A stretch of DNA of 64,000 nt from Paenibacillus sp. Root444D2 (GTDB lineage: Bacteria > Bacillota > Bacilli > Paenibacillales > NBRC-103111): positions 577,715 to 641,714 of the forward strand of contig NZ_LMEO01000045.1 of NCBI RefSeq assembly GCF_001426375.1, written 5' to 3'. The notes beneath the pieces were generated by a model, which made no database searches, had not been told where the DNA came from, and worked only from the letters and a program-made list of their open reading frames with translations. Each line of letters opens with the position of its first letter. Position 1 is the first letter of the stretch. The position numbers were made by a program, and so were the translations under genes. Below are positions 1-8,151 of this stretch, in pieces.

Positions 1-14
1 GATCTGCAGACCTT

Positions 15-33
15 GCGCACAATTTTTGTGCGC
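15..33. terminator. Short perfect hairpin downstream of the first sensor kinase
   Basis: The bases GCGCACAA and TTGTGCGC form a perfect 8-bp stem with a 3-base loop, 29 bases after the kinase stop codon on the minus strand. No clear run of T follows on that strand, so termination is only a possibility. Confidence 0.35.
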
Positions 34-61
34 TAGCGTCCGATCGCGACGGATCTCACTT

Positions 62-1840
62 CTATTCTATGACTGGCAGCCAAATATTGACGGTAGTTCC
101 TTTCCCTAATTCACTCTCGAAATGCAGCCCATACGGATCGCCAAAATGGAGCTTGATTCTTTGATCCACATTTTGCACGCCGATACCACTACCTTTCGCA
201 GACGTACAATCTTTTTGGTATATGTTATGGATCTCCTCCGGAGACATTCCAATTCCATTATCGATGACCTGAAGAAGAATACGGTCCCCCTTACGTATAC
301 CAGTTATTTGAATATGACCTTTCCCCGCATTATTTCTTATTCCGTGATAAATGGCATTTTCTACCAGAGGCTGTAAAATAATCTTGATCAGCTTATAGGA
401 AAGAATACTCTTATCCACATTGATTTCAAAATCCAATTTAGATTTATACCGCATTTCCTGGATCGTCAAATAGTTTTTGATATGCTCAATTTCGTTAAAA
501 ATAGAAAGGAATTCTTGTCCTTTACTAATGCTTAAACGGAATAACTTTGCTAAGGAAGCTGTCATAAGGATAACCTCTTTCGACTTTCCAGTCTCAGCCA
601 TCCATATAATCGAATCCAACGTATTATAAAGAAAATGAGGATTAATCTGAGCTTGTAACACCTGCAACTCGCTCTTTCTTTTCAACTCCTGTTCCTTCAT
701 ATTTTGCAGCATCAGTTCTTTGATCTCTGTCGTCATTCGATTAAATCGATTACTTAAATGCCCGATTTCATTGGAGCTTTGAATATCAACCTGAATGTCG
801 AAATTCCCCTTCTCTACCTCTTTCATCGAACTTTCAAGATGTTTAATGGGCCTTGAAATACGCAAGGATAGAATGATTGAGAGCAGCACTGCGATAATAA
901 GAAATGCAATACCTCCAAAAAAAGTATAAGTTTGCAACTCATTCTTATTGGAGACTAATTCGTCCACATAAGTGACCCCGACAATTTTCCATCCGGTGCT
1001 TTGTGATGTTTTAATCGTATACATCCGGCTATTTTTACCTTCTGAAGTGACAAAGCTGCTGCCAGGAGTACGCATAACTTGAGAGATCAATTCAATTTTC
1101 TGATTGTTATTAATCATTTGCTGCTCCGGGTGATAAACAATGTTTCCGTTTGCATCCAGAATGAAGACATAACCCCTATTTCCAAGTTTAATCTTGTTAC
1201 AAATATCGTTGATGACACTATAGTTCAAGTCTACAAGCAGAACGCCAAGCTTTTCATCCCCGACATCACTACTCAGTTCACGACTTAAGGATATCACTGA
1301 ATTATAGTCGTTAAGAATCATATTTTGTACATGTGTAGAAGAGATAACGACTTTCCCCTTCGCTTCAATTGCCTTCTTATACCAGCTTTGTTCCGTTGGA
1401 TCCACTTGTGGATTTAGTTTAATCTTTTCATTGTAAGGGATAATCTGCCCATTTGTACCAAATATTAGAATCGATGAAATATCTTTTCTTGTATTCAACA
1501 CGGTATTCAGTTGGAAGGATATTTTCTGTTTCAAATCTTCCTTGCCGATTGCACCAAGATATACCTGCTTCAAGAGGTACTCTTTGATATCATAATTGGA
1601 AAGAACCATTCGTGAAATGTTGTCCATATAATTGATGTAACTATCTATATTCGAGCTTACTTGTCCCATAAGCTGATACGTATAGTCGCGCGAATTTTTT
1701 TTAACGGCATCTGTGGAAAGATTATAAGACATCCATGCAATCACCATAATTGTGACCACGATTAAGCATGAGAAAGCGACAGCAATGGTTGACTGGATAC
1801 TTTTGAAACGGAAAAAGTGTTTGATTCGATTCCTTACCAT
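62..1840 (-). CDS. YesM-type sensor histidine kinase (module 1)
   Basis: Membrane histidine kinase of the YesM/LytS-like class that phosphorylates the adjacent AraC-type regulator. The 592 residues show a membrane segment near 17-37, an extracellular Cache-like sensor region (about 45-295), a second membrane segment near 305-327 and a HAMP linker. The phospho-acceptor motif QINPHFLYNT follows with His402, then an HATPase domain with LQPLVENAIYHG (about 485) and a late glycine-rich GSGIGVQNV. The start has AAGGGG upstream. It lies 13 bases after the regulator 1854-3458, which follows a ribose-type binding protein. Without permeases, the kinase probably reads a ligand-loaded binding protein outside the membrane; this is inference. 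The ligand is unknown, though the adjacent levan genes suggest fructose or a fructan. Confidence 0.9.
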   Translation of the reverse strand: MVRNRIKHFFRFKSIQSTIAVAFSCLIVVTIMVIAWMSYNLSTDAVKKNSRDYTYQLMGQVSSNIDSYINYMDNISRMVLSNYDIKEYLLKQVYLGAIGKEDLKQKISFQLNTVLNTRKDISSILIFGTNGQIIPYNEKIKLNPQVDPTEQSWYKKAIEAKGKVVISSTHVQNMILNDYNSVISLSRELSSDVGDEKLGVLLVDLNYSVINDICNKIKLGNRGYVFILDANGNIVYHPEQQMINNNQKIELISQVMRTPGSSFVTSEGKNSRMYTIKTSQSTGWKIVGVTYVDELVSNKNELQTYTFFGGIAFLIIAVLLSIILSLRISRPIKHLESSMKEVEKGNFDIQVDIQSSNEIGHLSNRFNRMTTEIKELMLQNMKEQELKRKSELQVLQAQINPHFLYNTLDSIIWMAETGKSKEVILMTASLAKLFRLSISKGQEFLSIFNEIEHIKNYLTIQEMRYKSKLDFEINVDKSILSYKLIKIILQPLVENAIYHGIRNNAGKGHIQITGIRKGDRILLQVIDNGIGMSPEEIHNIYQKDCTSAKGSGIGVQNVDQRIKLHFGDPYGLHFESELGKGTTVNIWLPVIE

Positions 1841-1853
1841 GTTTAGGCCCCTT

Positions 1854-3458
1854 TTACACCATTCTGCGATACATTGTCGGGGTCATACCCGTCGCTTTTT
1901 TGAAAATCAAATTGAAATAATGGGGGTCCACATAGCCTATTCGGTCCGCGATTTCGTAAGTCTTCAAATCCGTACATTTAAGCAATTCCTTCGCCTTTTC
2001 CACACGAATCCGGGTCAGATAACTTATAAAAGTTTCTCCGGTATGGTTTTTAAAAATAAGGCTAAAATAACTTGTGCTTAGAACCAGATACTTACAAACC
2101 ATATCCATGGACATATTCGCATCCGCATAATTTTCTTTCACATATCCTTCCGCCTTCAAAGCTTGAATCTTGCAAGCATTGTTTCTTGTTTCAAGAATGG
2201 AACCCGTGGTATGAAAACAATAATTTTTCAGCCAATCTTCAACTTCATCCAGTGTTTTTAACCCGTAAATTTCGGTCAATGGGCTTGAAGACATGCTCTG
2301 AAGTGTTTCACGAATCTCAAGTTCATCTAAAAGATCCAAAATCGAGACGATGATTTGCTGTATATGAATATAACAACGATCCATTGGCAGATAGGATTCC
2401 TTCAGATTTTCAATGATTTTCTCTACGATCACTTCGATTTCCTGCTGCGTGCCTGACTTTAAGCAAGTGACGAGCTTTCTTTCCCAATGCTTATCGTAAG
2501 GAATGCTCTCACTCGATCCCCCTTCAATGTCGCCGATATGTATGATCCGATTCTTTCCAAGAAAAAAACGATAATCAAGAGCAAGTGAAGCCCTTTTATG
2601 AGAATAATGAATTTTATTTAGTGATGAGCAAATATCTCCTACACCAATGGACACAGTAAACTTCAGATACTCTCTTACTGATAGGTTGATTTCTTCAAAA
2701 ATTCCCACTGCCTCTTCACGCAGCGTTTCCACATTCTCGCCAGAAAGTATGACAATTGTTTTTTCATTATTGTTTTGGAACACAATTCCGTTCTTTTTTC
2801 TTGAAATAATTTCCCCGGCAATATTACACACGGCAAAATAAAGCAGTTCGCTCTCGCTTTCTGGATAAAATCTTTGAAGTTCCCCATGATCATCTACATC
2901 AATGACTGCGACCACATAATGGCTTCCGGGTAAATCAATATCCAAATAGACAAGCTTATCCTCAAGCTTGCTTTCTCGTAGATCTCCGGTAACCAACTGA
3001 TTCAAGAAGCGCTCTCTTACGAGAGGCAAACTCTCTCTAAGCTGCTGCTTAAGCTTGCTTAAATCCTCCACCTTACGATTCTCATCATCAAGATCCGCCT
3101 TTACTTTGGAGAGGATCTGACGTAATTCATCAGCTGTATTCGGCTTTAGGATATAATCATGCACCTTCAACTTCACGGCTTGCTGAGCATATTCAAATTC
3201 ATCGTAGCCCGTAAGAATAATGATTTTGGTCTGAGGATAATGTTCAAAGAGATAGCGTGACACTTCTAAACCATCCATCAAAGGCATGTTAATATCCGTT
3301 AAAACCACATCGGGTTGAAGCTGTTCGAGGGCCTGAAGCACCTCACGGCCATTTTCAAAGTCGCCAACCACCTCAAATCCCAACTCATTCCAGTTTAGAC
3401 TATCTCGTATTCCTTCTCTTACGTTGTCTTCATCATCCGCAATGATAATCTTATACAT
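1854..3458 (-). CDS. YesN-type AraC-family response regulator (module 1)
   Basis: DNA-binding response regulator, partner of the kinase at 62-1840. I place the start at the ATG at 3458, which gives the canonical receiver opening MYKIIIADDE; a longer frame to 3503 would overlap the upstream gene. The receiver occupies about 1-120 with phospho-acceptor Asp55 in VVLTDINMP. A long middle region follows, then a C-terminal AraC double helix-turn-helix (about 435-534) with motifs such as STSYFSLIFKNHTG and IGYVDPHYFNLIFKK. The length (534) is usual for YesN proteins. It lies between the binding protein and the kinase, so all three are probably one transcript. Likely targets are nearby sugar genes, but no operator could be assigned. 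Confidence 0.9.
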   Translation of the reverse strand: MYKIIIADDEDNVREGIRDSLNWNELGFEVVGDFENGREVLQALEQLQPDVVLTDINMPLMDGLEVSRYLFEHYPQTKIIILTGYDEFEYAQQAVKLKVHDYILKPNTADELRQILSKVKADLDDENRKVEDLSKLKQQLRESLPLVRERFLNQLVTGDLRESKLEDKLVYLDIDLPGSHYVVAVIDVDDHGELQRFYPESESELLYFAVCNIAGEIISRKKNGIVFQNNNEKTIVILSGENVETLREEAVGIFEEINLSVREYLKFTVSIGVGDICSSLNKIHYSHKRASLALDYRFFLGKNRIIHIGDIEGGSSESIPYDKHWERKLVTCLKSGTQQEIEVIVEKIIENLKESYLPMDRCYIHIQQIIVSILDLLDELEIRETLQSMSSSPLTEIYGLKTLDEVEDWLKNYCFHTTGSILETRNNACKIQALKAEGYVKENYADANMSMDMVCKYLVLSTSYFSLIFKNHTGETFISYLTRIRVEKAKELLKCTDLKTYEIADRIGYVDPHYFNLIFKKATGMTPTMYRRMV

Positions 3459-3496
3459 ACATTTCACCACTAGGCTTTCGAATTTTTCAAAAAATA

Positions 3497-4504
3497 TTAC
3501 CAACCTTTGTAGGTTTCAACATTATCTTGAGTAATCAAGTCAACTGGAATTTTAATTAACGATTCTACCTTTTCGCCTTTTAGAACTTTAAAGCCTTCAT
3601 CCATTGCCAATTTAATCATTTCAAATGGATACTGTGCTGAGGTTGCAACAAAGCTTTTCTTTTCTTTAAGCGCATTAATGGCATCTGGCGCTCCATCTAC
3701 ACCAACAATAAACATTTCTTTGTCGCGACCTGCTTGTTCAACAGCAATTTTAGCACCAACTCCAGAAGGATCATTAGTTGCAAATACAACGTCAATCTTT
3801 CCTTTTCCTTTGACTTGCAAAATGGTTTCCATCAATGTAACCGATGTTTCACGGTTGCCATACCCATTTTGATTAGCAACTACCCTAATTCCTGGAGTAG
3901 CTTTAATTGCTTCTTCAAATCCAGCGATACGTTCTGTTACAGCAGATACAGGAGGACCATCAATGACAACAACATTTCCTTTTCCATTTAAGCGCTTAAC
4001 AATATATTCCCCAGCTAATTTTCCAGCAAGAAAGTTATCTGAGGTTACAACCGTGTTCACGCCTCCATCTGCACCTACGTCAACTGCAATGACGGGGATT
4101 CCCGCCGCTCTAGCTTGACTAACAGCACCTGCTATACCTTTGGAATCTACAGCATTTAGAAGAATCACACTTACTTTTTTTGTAATAAAGTCCTCAATTT
4201 GAGCTGTCTGCTTAGCCAAATCACCTTCTGCACTTACTATGATTACATTAGCACCATGCAGCATAGCACCAGCAGTGGCGCCTTTGGACATCGCAACGAA
4301 GAATGGATTACTTAAATTTTGTAAAGTAAATCCTACCACTACTTCATTCTCTTTTTTTGCCGTTACTGCTTTTTCTGTTGTCAAAGGTACAACCGTTTCT
4401 TCAGATGTTTTTGAAGGTTCCGTTATTTTACTTGAAGAGCACGCGGTAAGTGCAACCAAAGCAAAGGCAATTAATATAAACGATAATACTTTAATACTTT
4501 TCAT
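3497..4504 (-). CDS. Ribose-type sugar-binding lipoprotein (Peripla_BP_4), probable sensor accessory
   Basis: Type I periplasmic-binding-protein fold related to RbsB. The N-terminus has a signal peptide ending in lipobox LTAC (Cys22), so the protein should be lipid-anchored outside the membrane. Family features are FTLQNLSNPFFVAMSKGA, then IPVIAVDVGAD, and VFATNDPSGVGAKIA. Length 335 is normal. No ABC ATPase or permease is next to it; the following genes are a YesN regulator and YesM kinase. This matches three-component sensing, where a binding protein presents sugar to a kinase (XylFII-LytS in clostridia; a fused equivalent is the fructose-binding RbsB-like sensor of BT1754 in Bacteroides). 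Fructose is an attractive ligand because levan genes lie just upstream, but this is inference. Confidence 0.85.
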   Translation of the reverse strand: MKSIKVLSFILIAFALVALTACSSSKITEPSKTSEETVVPLTTEKAVTAKKENEVVVGFTLQNLSNPFFVAMSKGATAGAMLHGANVIIVSAEGDLAKQTAQIEDFITKKVSVILLNAVDSKGIAGAVSQARAAGIPVIAVDVGADGGVNTVVTSDNFLAGKLAGEYIVKRLNGKGNVVVIDGPPVSAVTERIAGFEEAIKATPGIRVVANQNGYGNRETSVTLMETILQVKGKGKIDVVFATNDPSGVGAKIAVEQAGRDKEMFIVGVDGAPDAINALKEKKSFVATSAQYPFEMIKLAMDEGFKVLKGEKVESLIKIPVDLITQDNVETYKGW

Positions 4505-4522
4505 ATTAGACTATCCCCTAGT

Positions 4523-4690
4523 TTATGGCTGTAGAAATAAATAACAATCACAACGAGCAAACCAACCAAATAATGATATAATCTTGGATTTTCTGCTGCG
4601 CAAGCTGCGTGCAACCGAGTTCGGGCGATAATCAAGCTCTTTCATCGCTCTAATGCTGGTCATTCGCTTTTCCCCATTAGTTTTTGGATT
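4523..4690 (-). pseudogene. LacI-family repressor remnant (end of DNA-binding domain only)
   Basis: Minus-strand translation from about 4690 gives NGEKRMTSIRAMKELDYRPN followed by SVARSLRSRKSK. This is the second half of a LacI/GalR DNA-binding domain with the hinge-helix motif YRPNxxARSLR. The first helix-turn-helix and the whole ligand-binding domain are missing. The frame reads 15 or so unrelated codons after the hinge and stops at 4523-4525. A palindromic operator lies immediately upstream at 4697-4714, so this was probably an autoregulated sugar repressor that has been replaced by the neighbouring two-component module. The identity is clear from the motif; the original ligand cannot be known. 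Confidence 0.8.
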
Positions 4691-4696
4691 TTGAAA

Positions 4697-4714
4697 TACG
4701 TAAACGTTTACGTA
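4697..4714. promoter_or_regulatory. 18-bp palindromic LacI/GalR-type operator
   Basis: TACGTAAACGTTTACGTA is a perfect palindrome. Its core GTAAACGTTTAC is typical of LacI/CcpA-family operators; it differs from an ideal cre site (TGTAAACGTTTACA) only at both outer bases. It lies directly upstream of the LacI remnant and about 190 bp upstream of the binding-protein gene at 4504, so it may still control module 1 through CcpA or another LacI-type protein. Confidence 0.65.
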
Positions 4715-4779
4715 ATCGATTAATTACATTGTAAGCGCGACCAACCACTAGTGTCAATACCTCCCACGCGGTGCTTTTT

Positions 4780-6357
4780 TTATTGCCCAAATCCAGAGGA
4801 TTTGAAATGCTTGATTACAACATTTTTAAAGATCGCGGTGCCGCCTTCTGAAAAAAGGGTCATTCCTTGATCGTTTAATTCCGGGAAAATTTCATTGGAA
4901 AAAACGATGGTTCCATCATCCATGAAGACTTCAATACTTGTTTTATCGACAAGAATCTTTAAGTGAACGTGCTTCTTGCTCACATCAAAGGGTGCCCTGC
5001 TTTCAACATATTTTCCACTCTTGTCGGGCTGACCTGTAAAAGCTCTATTGACATAAGAGTACCTGCCTTCTGCAAAAACACCTACATCTACATGGCGGTT
5101 TTTGTCTGTTGATTCTCGAAGCCTTAATCCTACACTCTTGATCTCTGACCAGGATATATCTGTCTCTAGCTGGTAAGCATCGCCTGTTATATGAAGAGTT
5201 TTAGAGCCATTAACCTCTATTTGTTTCAACGAATCCGTTGTATATGTCAATTGATTCAATGCTTCAATGGGTTGTGAAACCAAACGATACATACCGCCAT
5301 CATGTTTTAAGTTAATTTGACGAACAATCGAATCCATTCCGTTAAAGCCCTCTTGCACTGTTGGCGTATTATGCGGATAATCCCAATTATTCATCCAAGC
5401 CAAAGCATACCGATGATTGTATTTATCGCTGTCTTTTCCTTCTTCAAACGTGACAGCACCATACCAATCAAAGCCGTAATCTAACCACTGAGGGTCACTT
5501 TGATCAGGGAAAAACTCCTTTCCATTAAAATGTCCAGTCCAATAGGCGTAAGTGTTTGGTTTACCTGTCGATTTACCATTTGCACTGACACCAAGAACCC
5601 ATTTCATTGTTCCGTCATCCGCTCTCACCAGATAAAGATCAGGGCACTCTACAATTCCGATATTTTCAGTTAAAAAGCCGCTAGTATAGTGCCAATCTTT
5701 TAAATTCTGCGACTCATAGAAACCAATTTTCGTTCCTTCCGCCAAAGCCATTACCCATTTATTCATCTGATGATCCCAGATGATTTTGGGATCTCTAAAA
5801 TCTTTTGTGCCCGGATTCGGCATAATGGGGTCTTCACTATAAAAAGTAAATGTTTTTCCTTTGTCCGTGCTGTACCACAGATATTGTTCCTGCTTCCCTC
5901 CTTCTGTAGACGGCTGTGTGACTATCGCCACAAGAGCACCTTTTCCAAAGCCTGCTGAATTGGTATCATCCACGACGACTGATCCCGACCATGGATCACC
6001 ATTTTTATTCGTATATTTAGGAATGGCCACCCCTTCATCTTTCCAGTGTACCAAATCCGTTGATGTCGCATGCCGCCATTCGGTTCCATTTCCGTTTGGA
6101 TAATCATGATTATAGAGATAATAGTAATGGTACTTTCCATCCAAATATATCGGCCGCTGAGGGTCGTTTTTCCATTTGTCGGGAGTAGTGAAATGATAGC
6201 TAGCTCGATACGTTGGCATAACGGAATCGATGGTTTTGTTCTTCTTATCGCTTTCTGAATAATGAACCACTAATCCTATCGTCATCAAAATAATGAAACC
6301 TATCATAACTACACCTATTCGTTTTGCTGTTTTCTTAAGATTTGTTGTATAGTTCAA
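4780..6357 (-). CDS. levB: GH32 levanase (LevB-like), membrane anchored
   Basis: Glycoside hydrolase family 32 enzyme hydrolysing beta-2,6-fructan. It sits directly downstream of sacB, as levB (endolevanase) does in Bacillus subtilis. An N-terminal hydrophobic segment (about 16-33) without an obvious cleavage site suggests membrane anchoring. Catalytic motifs: nucleophile Asp65 in KNDPQ (usual WMNDPNG), transition-state Asp189 in FRDPK, and acid/base Glu237 in the EC motif. A beta-sandwich domain follows from about 370 to the end. The start is a TTG at 6357 preceded by GAGGAGGTG. An intrinsic terminator separates it from sacB, so its expression probably depends on read-through. Levan synthesis by SacB and cleavage by this enzyme would form a store-and-recover cycle. 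Confidence 0.9.
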   Translation of the reverse strand: MNYTTNLKKTAKRIGVVMIGFIILMTIGLVVHYSESDKKNKTIDSVMPTYRASYHFTTPDKWKNDPQRPIYLDGKYHYYYLYNHDYPNGNGTEWRHATSTDLVHWKDEGVAIPKYTNKNGDPWSGSVVVDDTNSAGFGKGALVAIVTQPSTEGGKQEQYLWYSTDKGKTFTFYSEDPIMPNPGTKDFRDPKIIWDHQMNKWVMALAEGTKIGFYESQNLKDWHYTSGFLTENIGIVECPDLYLVRADDGTMKWVLGVSANGKSTGKPNTYAYWTGHFNGKEFFPDQSDPQWLDYGFDWYGAVTFEEGKDSDKYNHRYALAWMNNWDYPHNTPTVQEGFNGMDSIVRQINLKHDGGMYRLVSQPIEALNQLTYTTDSLKQIEVNGSKTLHITGDAYQLETDISWSEIKSVGLRLRESTDKNRHVDVGVFAEGRYSYVNRAFTGQPDKSGKYVESRAPFDVSKKHVHLKILVDKTSIEVFMDDGTIVFSNEIFPELNDQGMTLFSEGGTAIFKNVVIKHFKSSGFGQ

Positions 6358-6398
6358 ACTGACACCTCCTCGCTGAACTGCTGTTTATTGCTTTTTGT

Positions 6399-6432
6399 AA
6401 AAAAGAAAACGCCGATTTTCATCGGCATTTTC
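6399..6432 (-). terminator. Intrinsic terminator between sacB and levB
   Basis: On the minus strand GCCGAT-GAAA-ATCGGC forms a stem, extendable by paired A/T runs, followed by GTTTTCTTTTTT. It lies 40 bases after the sacB stop and before the levB ribosome binding site, so it should attenuate levB relative to sacB. Confidence 0.85.
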
Positions 6433-6471
6433 TTATGCTTTATTGAGTATGTTTTCATTTTTTTTGTTAAT

Positions 6472-7938
6472 CTACTTCGTGTCAACCGTTAATTGCCCTT
6501 GTGCAAGAATACTATTACCCACAACCGAAGTTTTTGAACCATTAATGTTCAGTAAGAAACTCGGCGCAAAGGTAGATTTGTGGTCTGCAAATAAACCTCT
6601 GTTTGTCATGTAGCTTGTGATGACCACATTTTTACCGTCAGCTTGCGGTACTGCAAAGTGAGAATAAGTCCAGGTAAGATCTTTAGGATCAAGATTCATG
6701 TTTAATACAAGTCCGCTGTCATTTAACGGTTTGTATGTTCCTGTTAAGGAATCGGACACATAGCCTAACATGTAGACATCATTCCCGCCGATTCCATCCA
6801 TCGTCATTTTGGAGCCCCTGGAATCCGTGAACAAATACCATTTGCCATTCATTTTAAAAACGTTAGCACGTTCGATTTCATCTGTTACTGTGTTCGATGC
6901 AATTAACGGTTTCATGACTTTTTTCAACGTATAATCGTCGTTCAATTCAATAATACCCAATGCGCCATTCGCTAACTCAGCAGCACGTTTTTTAGGACCT
7001 TGCAGCAATTTATTTTTTTCATCCTGGAAGAATGGCGTGTTTCCGCCGTAGAATGCTTTGTTGAAGAGCGATGCCTCTCCTTGATAACCAACTTCCGTTC
7101 CTGTGTTACCTTCGAAAACAAGATATTTATGACCATTGTCTTCCACATAGTGAGGGTCCCTTAATGTATGATTATCCGAATAGTTCTCCGCTTCGATTCC
7201 TTGCATAACATTTTGATAGATTTTGCCGTCTCCGCCATCAAAAATCGATTTGAGATCCTCTACGCCATCAATTTTCAGCGTACTTTGATCTGGATGTGAT
7301 ACATTGACTTGGGCTGTTGTTAAGGTTTGTTTACCATAAAACCCGTGATTGGGGTCCCAACCTTGACGATCCGTATAGAATAAACGAACTTTTCCATCCG
7401 ATGTTAAGGTTGCGGAGCCTGACCATTCTTCTGCTTGATATTTGAGAAAAGGATCGTTTGGAACGAATTTATCGCTATCCTTAAATACTCTGCCAGCATT
7501 TTTCCAGCTATCAATGGAAGTATCGCCTACTTTTTGATAGAACATGTAGACAAATGTGTCCCATCCTCTTTTAGGGTCTCCTGCTAAAGCAAAAACGATA
7601 TTGTAGCCATTATAATTTGCTACTGTTCCATCAGCGTTTTGCAGCGGCCAGCTATCCCAAACATCGATATCGATCAAGTTGCCCTGCTCATCATAACCTT
7701 TTGCTGAAGAAAGATTTTTTATTGTTGATGGATCGAATTTAGGCGCTTGAAACTGTGCACTCTTTTGTTGTTCAGGAATTTTCAGCATGTCAGAGCGTGT
7801 AATATGGGAAAAACCGTAATTTTCTTTGTAATCCGTATTGTCTTTTTCTTTCGCAAATGCTTGAGCACCACCTCCTACCAGCATTGCTGTAGTCAAGCTT
7901 ACTGTTGTTGCTCGTTTAACCAATTTTTTGATGTTCAT
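6472..7938 (-). CDS. sacB: Levansucrase (GH68)
   Basis: Secreted levansucrase: transfers the fructosyl unit of sucrose to a growing beta-2,6-levan chain and releases glucose. The protein closely resembles Bacillus SacB over its whole length, starting MNIKKLVKRATTVSLTTAML with a Sec signal peptide cleaved after AFA-K (about residue 29). The catalytic triad is present: nucleophile Asp95 in VWDSWPLQ, transition-state Asp261 in LRDPHYVED, and acid/base Glu356 in DEIERANV. The 488 residues include about 9 extra after SSAKG compared with B. subtilis. The start has CAGGAG upstream. Unlike B. subtilis, no SacY antiterminator target or leader terminator is visible upstream; instead two-component modules flank the locus, suggesting different regulation. 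Confidence 0.97.
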   Translation of the reverse strand: MNIKKLVKRATTVSLTTAMLVGGGAQAFAKEKDNTDYKENYGFSHITRSDMLKIPEQQKSAQFQAPKFDPSTIKNLSSAKGYDEQGNLIDIDVWDSWPLQNADGTVANYNGYNIVFALAGDPKRGWDTFVYMFYQKVGDTSIDSWKNAGRVFKDSDKFVPNDPFLKYQAEEWSGSATLTSDGKVRLFYTDRQGWDPNHGFYGKQTLTTAQVNVSHPDQSTLKIDGVEDLKSIFDGGDGKIYQNVMQGIEAENYSDNHTLRDPHYVEDNGHKYLVFEGNTGTEVGYQGEASLFNKAFYGGNTPFFQDEKNKLLQGPKKRAAELANGALGIIELNDDYTLKKVMKPLIASNTVTDEIERANVFKMNGKWYLFTDSRGSKMTMDGIGGNDVYMLGYVSDSLTGTYKPLNDSGLVLNMNLDPKDLTWTYSHFAVPQADGKNVVITSYMTNRGLFADHKSTFAPSFLLNINGSKTSVVGNSILAQGQLTVDTK

Positions 7939-8080
7939 AATCTTACAACTCCTGTTCTATTGTATGTTTTTTCTCTCCACAATTTATAGTTTAAGGCAAA
8001 GGGAAAGGTAAGAACATGTCGTACATTGATAGATTTACAGGCTTATATTGATTCAACTAGACGAGCTTATCAAGCACAAA
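7939..8080 (-). promoter_or_regulatory. sacB promoter region without a visible antitermination leader
   Basis: The 140 bases between the upstream terminator and sacB hold the promoter. Candidate elements on the minus strand are TTGATA, TTGAAT, TATAAG and an A/T-rich CTATAAATT near the gene, but no pair has ideal spacing, which would fit an activator-dependent promoter. I see no RAT-type hairpin of the SacY/LicT kind. Confidence 0.4.
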
Positions 8081-8127
8081 ATAACCCTTACCACCTTGAT
8101 ACTAAGCATCAGAGGCGAAAGGGTTAT
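8081..8127 (-). terminator. Terminator after the module 2 binding-protein gene
   Basis: ATAACCCTT and AAGGGTTAT form an outer stem, extended by CGCCT/AGGTG with one G-U pair, around a loop of about 17 bases. On the minus strand it is followed by TTTGTGCTT. It lies 25 bases after the stop codon at 8152. Confidence 0.65.
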
Positions 8128-8151
8128 GTATCTAATATGTGTGCCAACCAA

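Noticed and set aside
4730..4743. TGTAAGCGCGACCA as a cre site downstream of levB
   Set aside because: It departs from the cre consensus in the second half (G for T, C for W) and lies at the 3' end of a gene, so chance is likely.
7939..8080. Possible SacY-type antitermination leader upstream of sacB
   Set aside because: I looked for the conserved RAT sequence and an overlapping terminator hairpin as in B. subtilis sacB; neither is visible.
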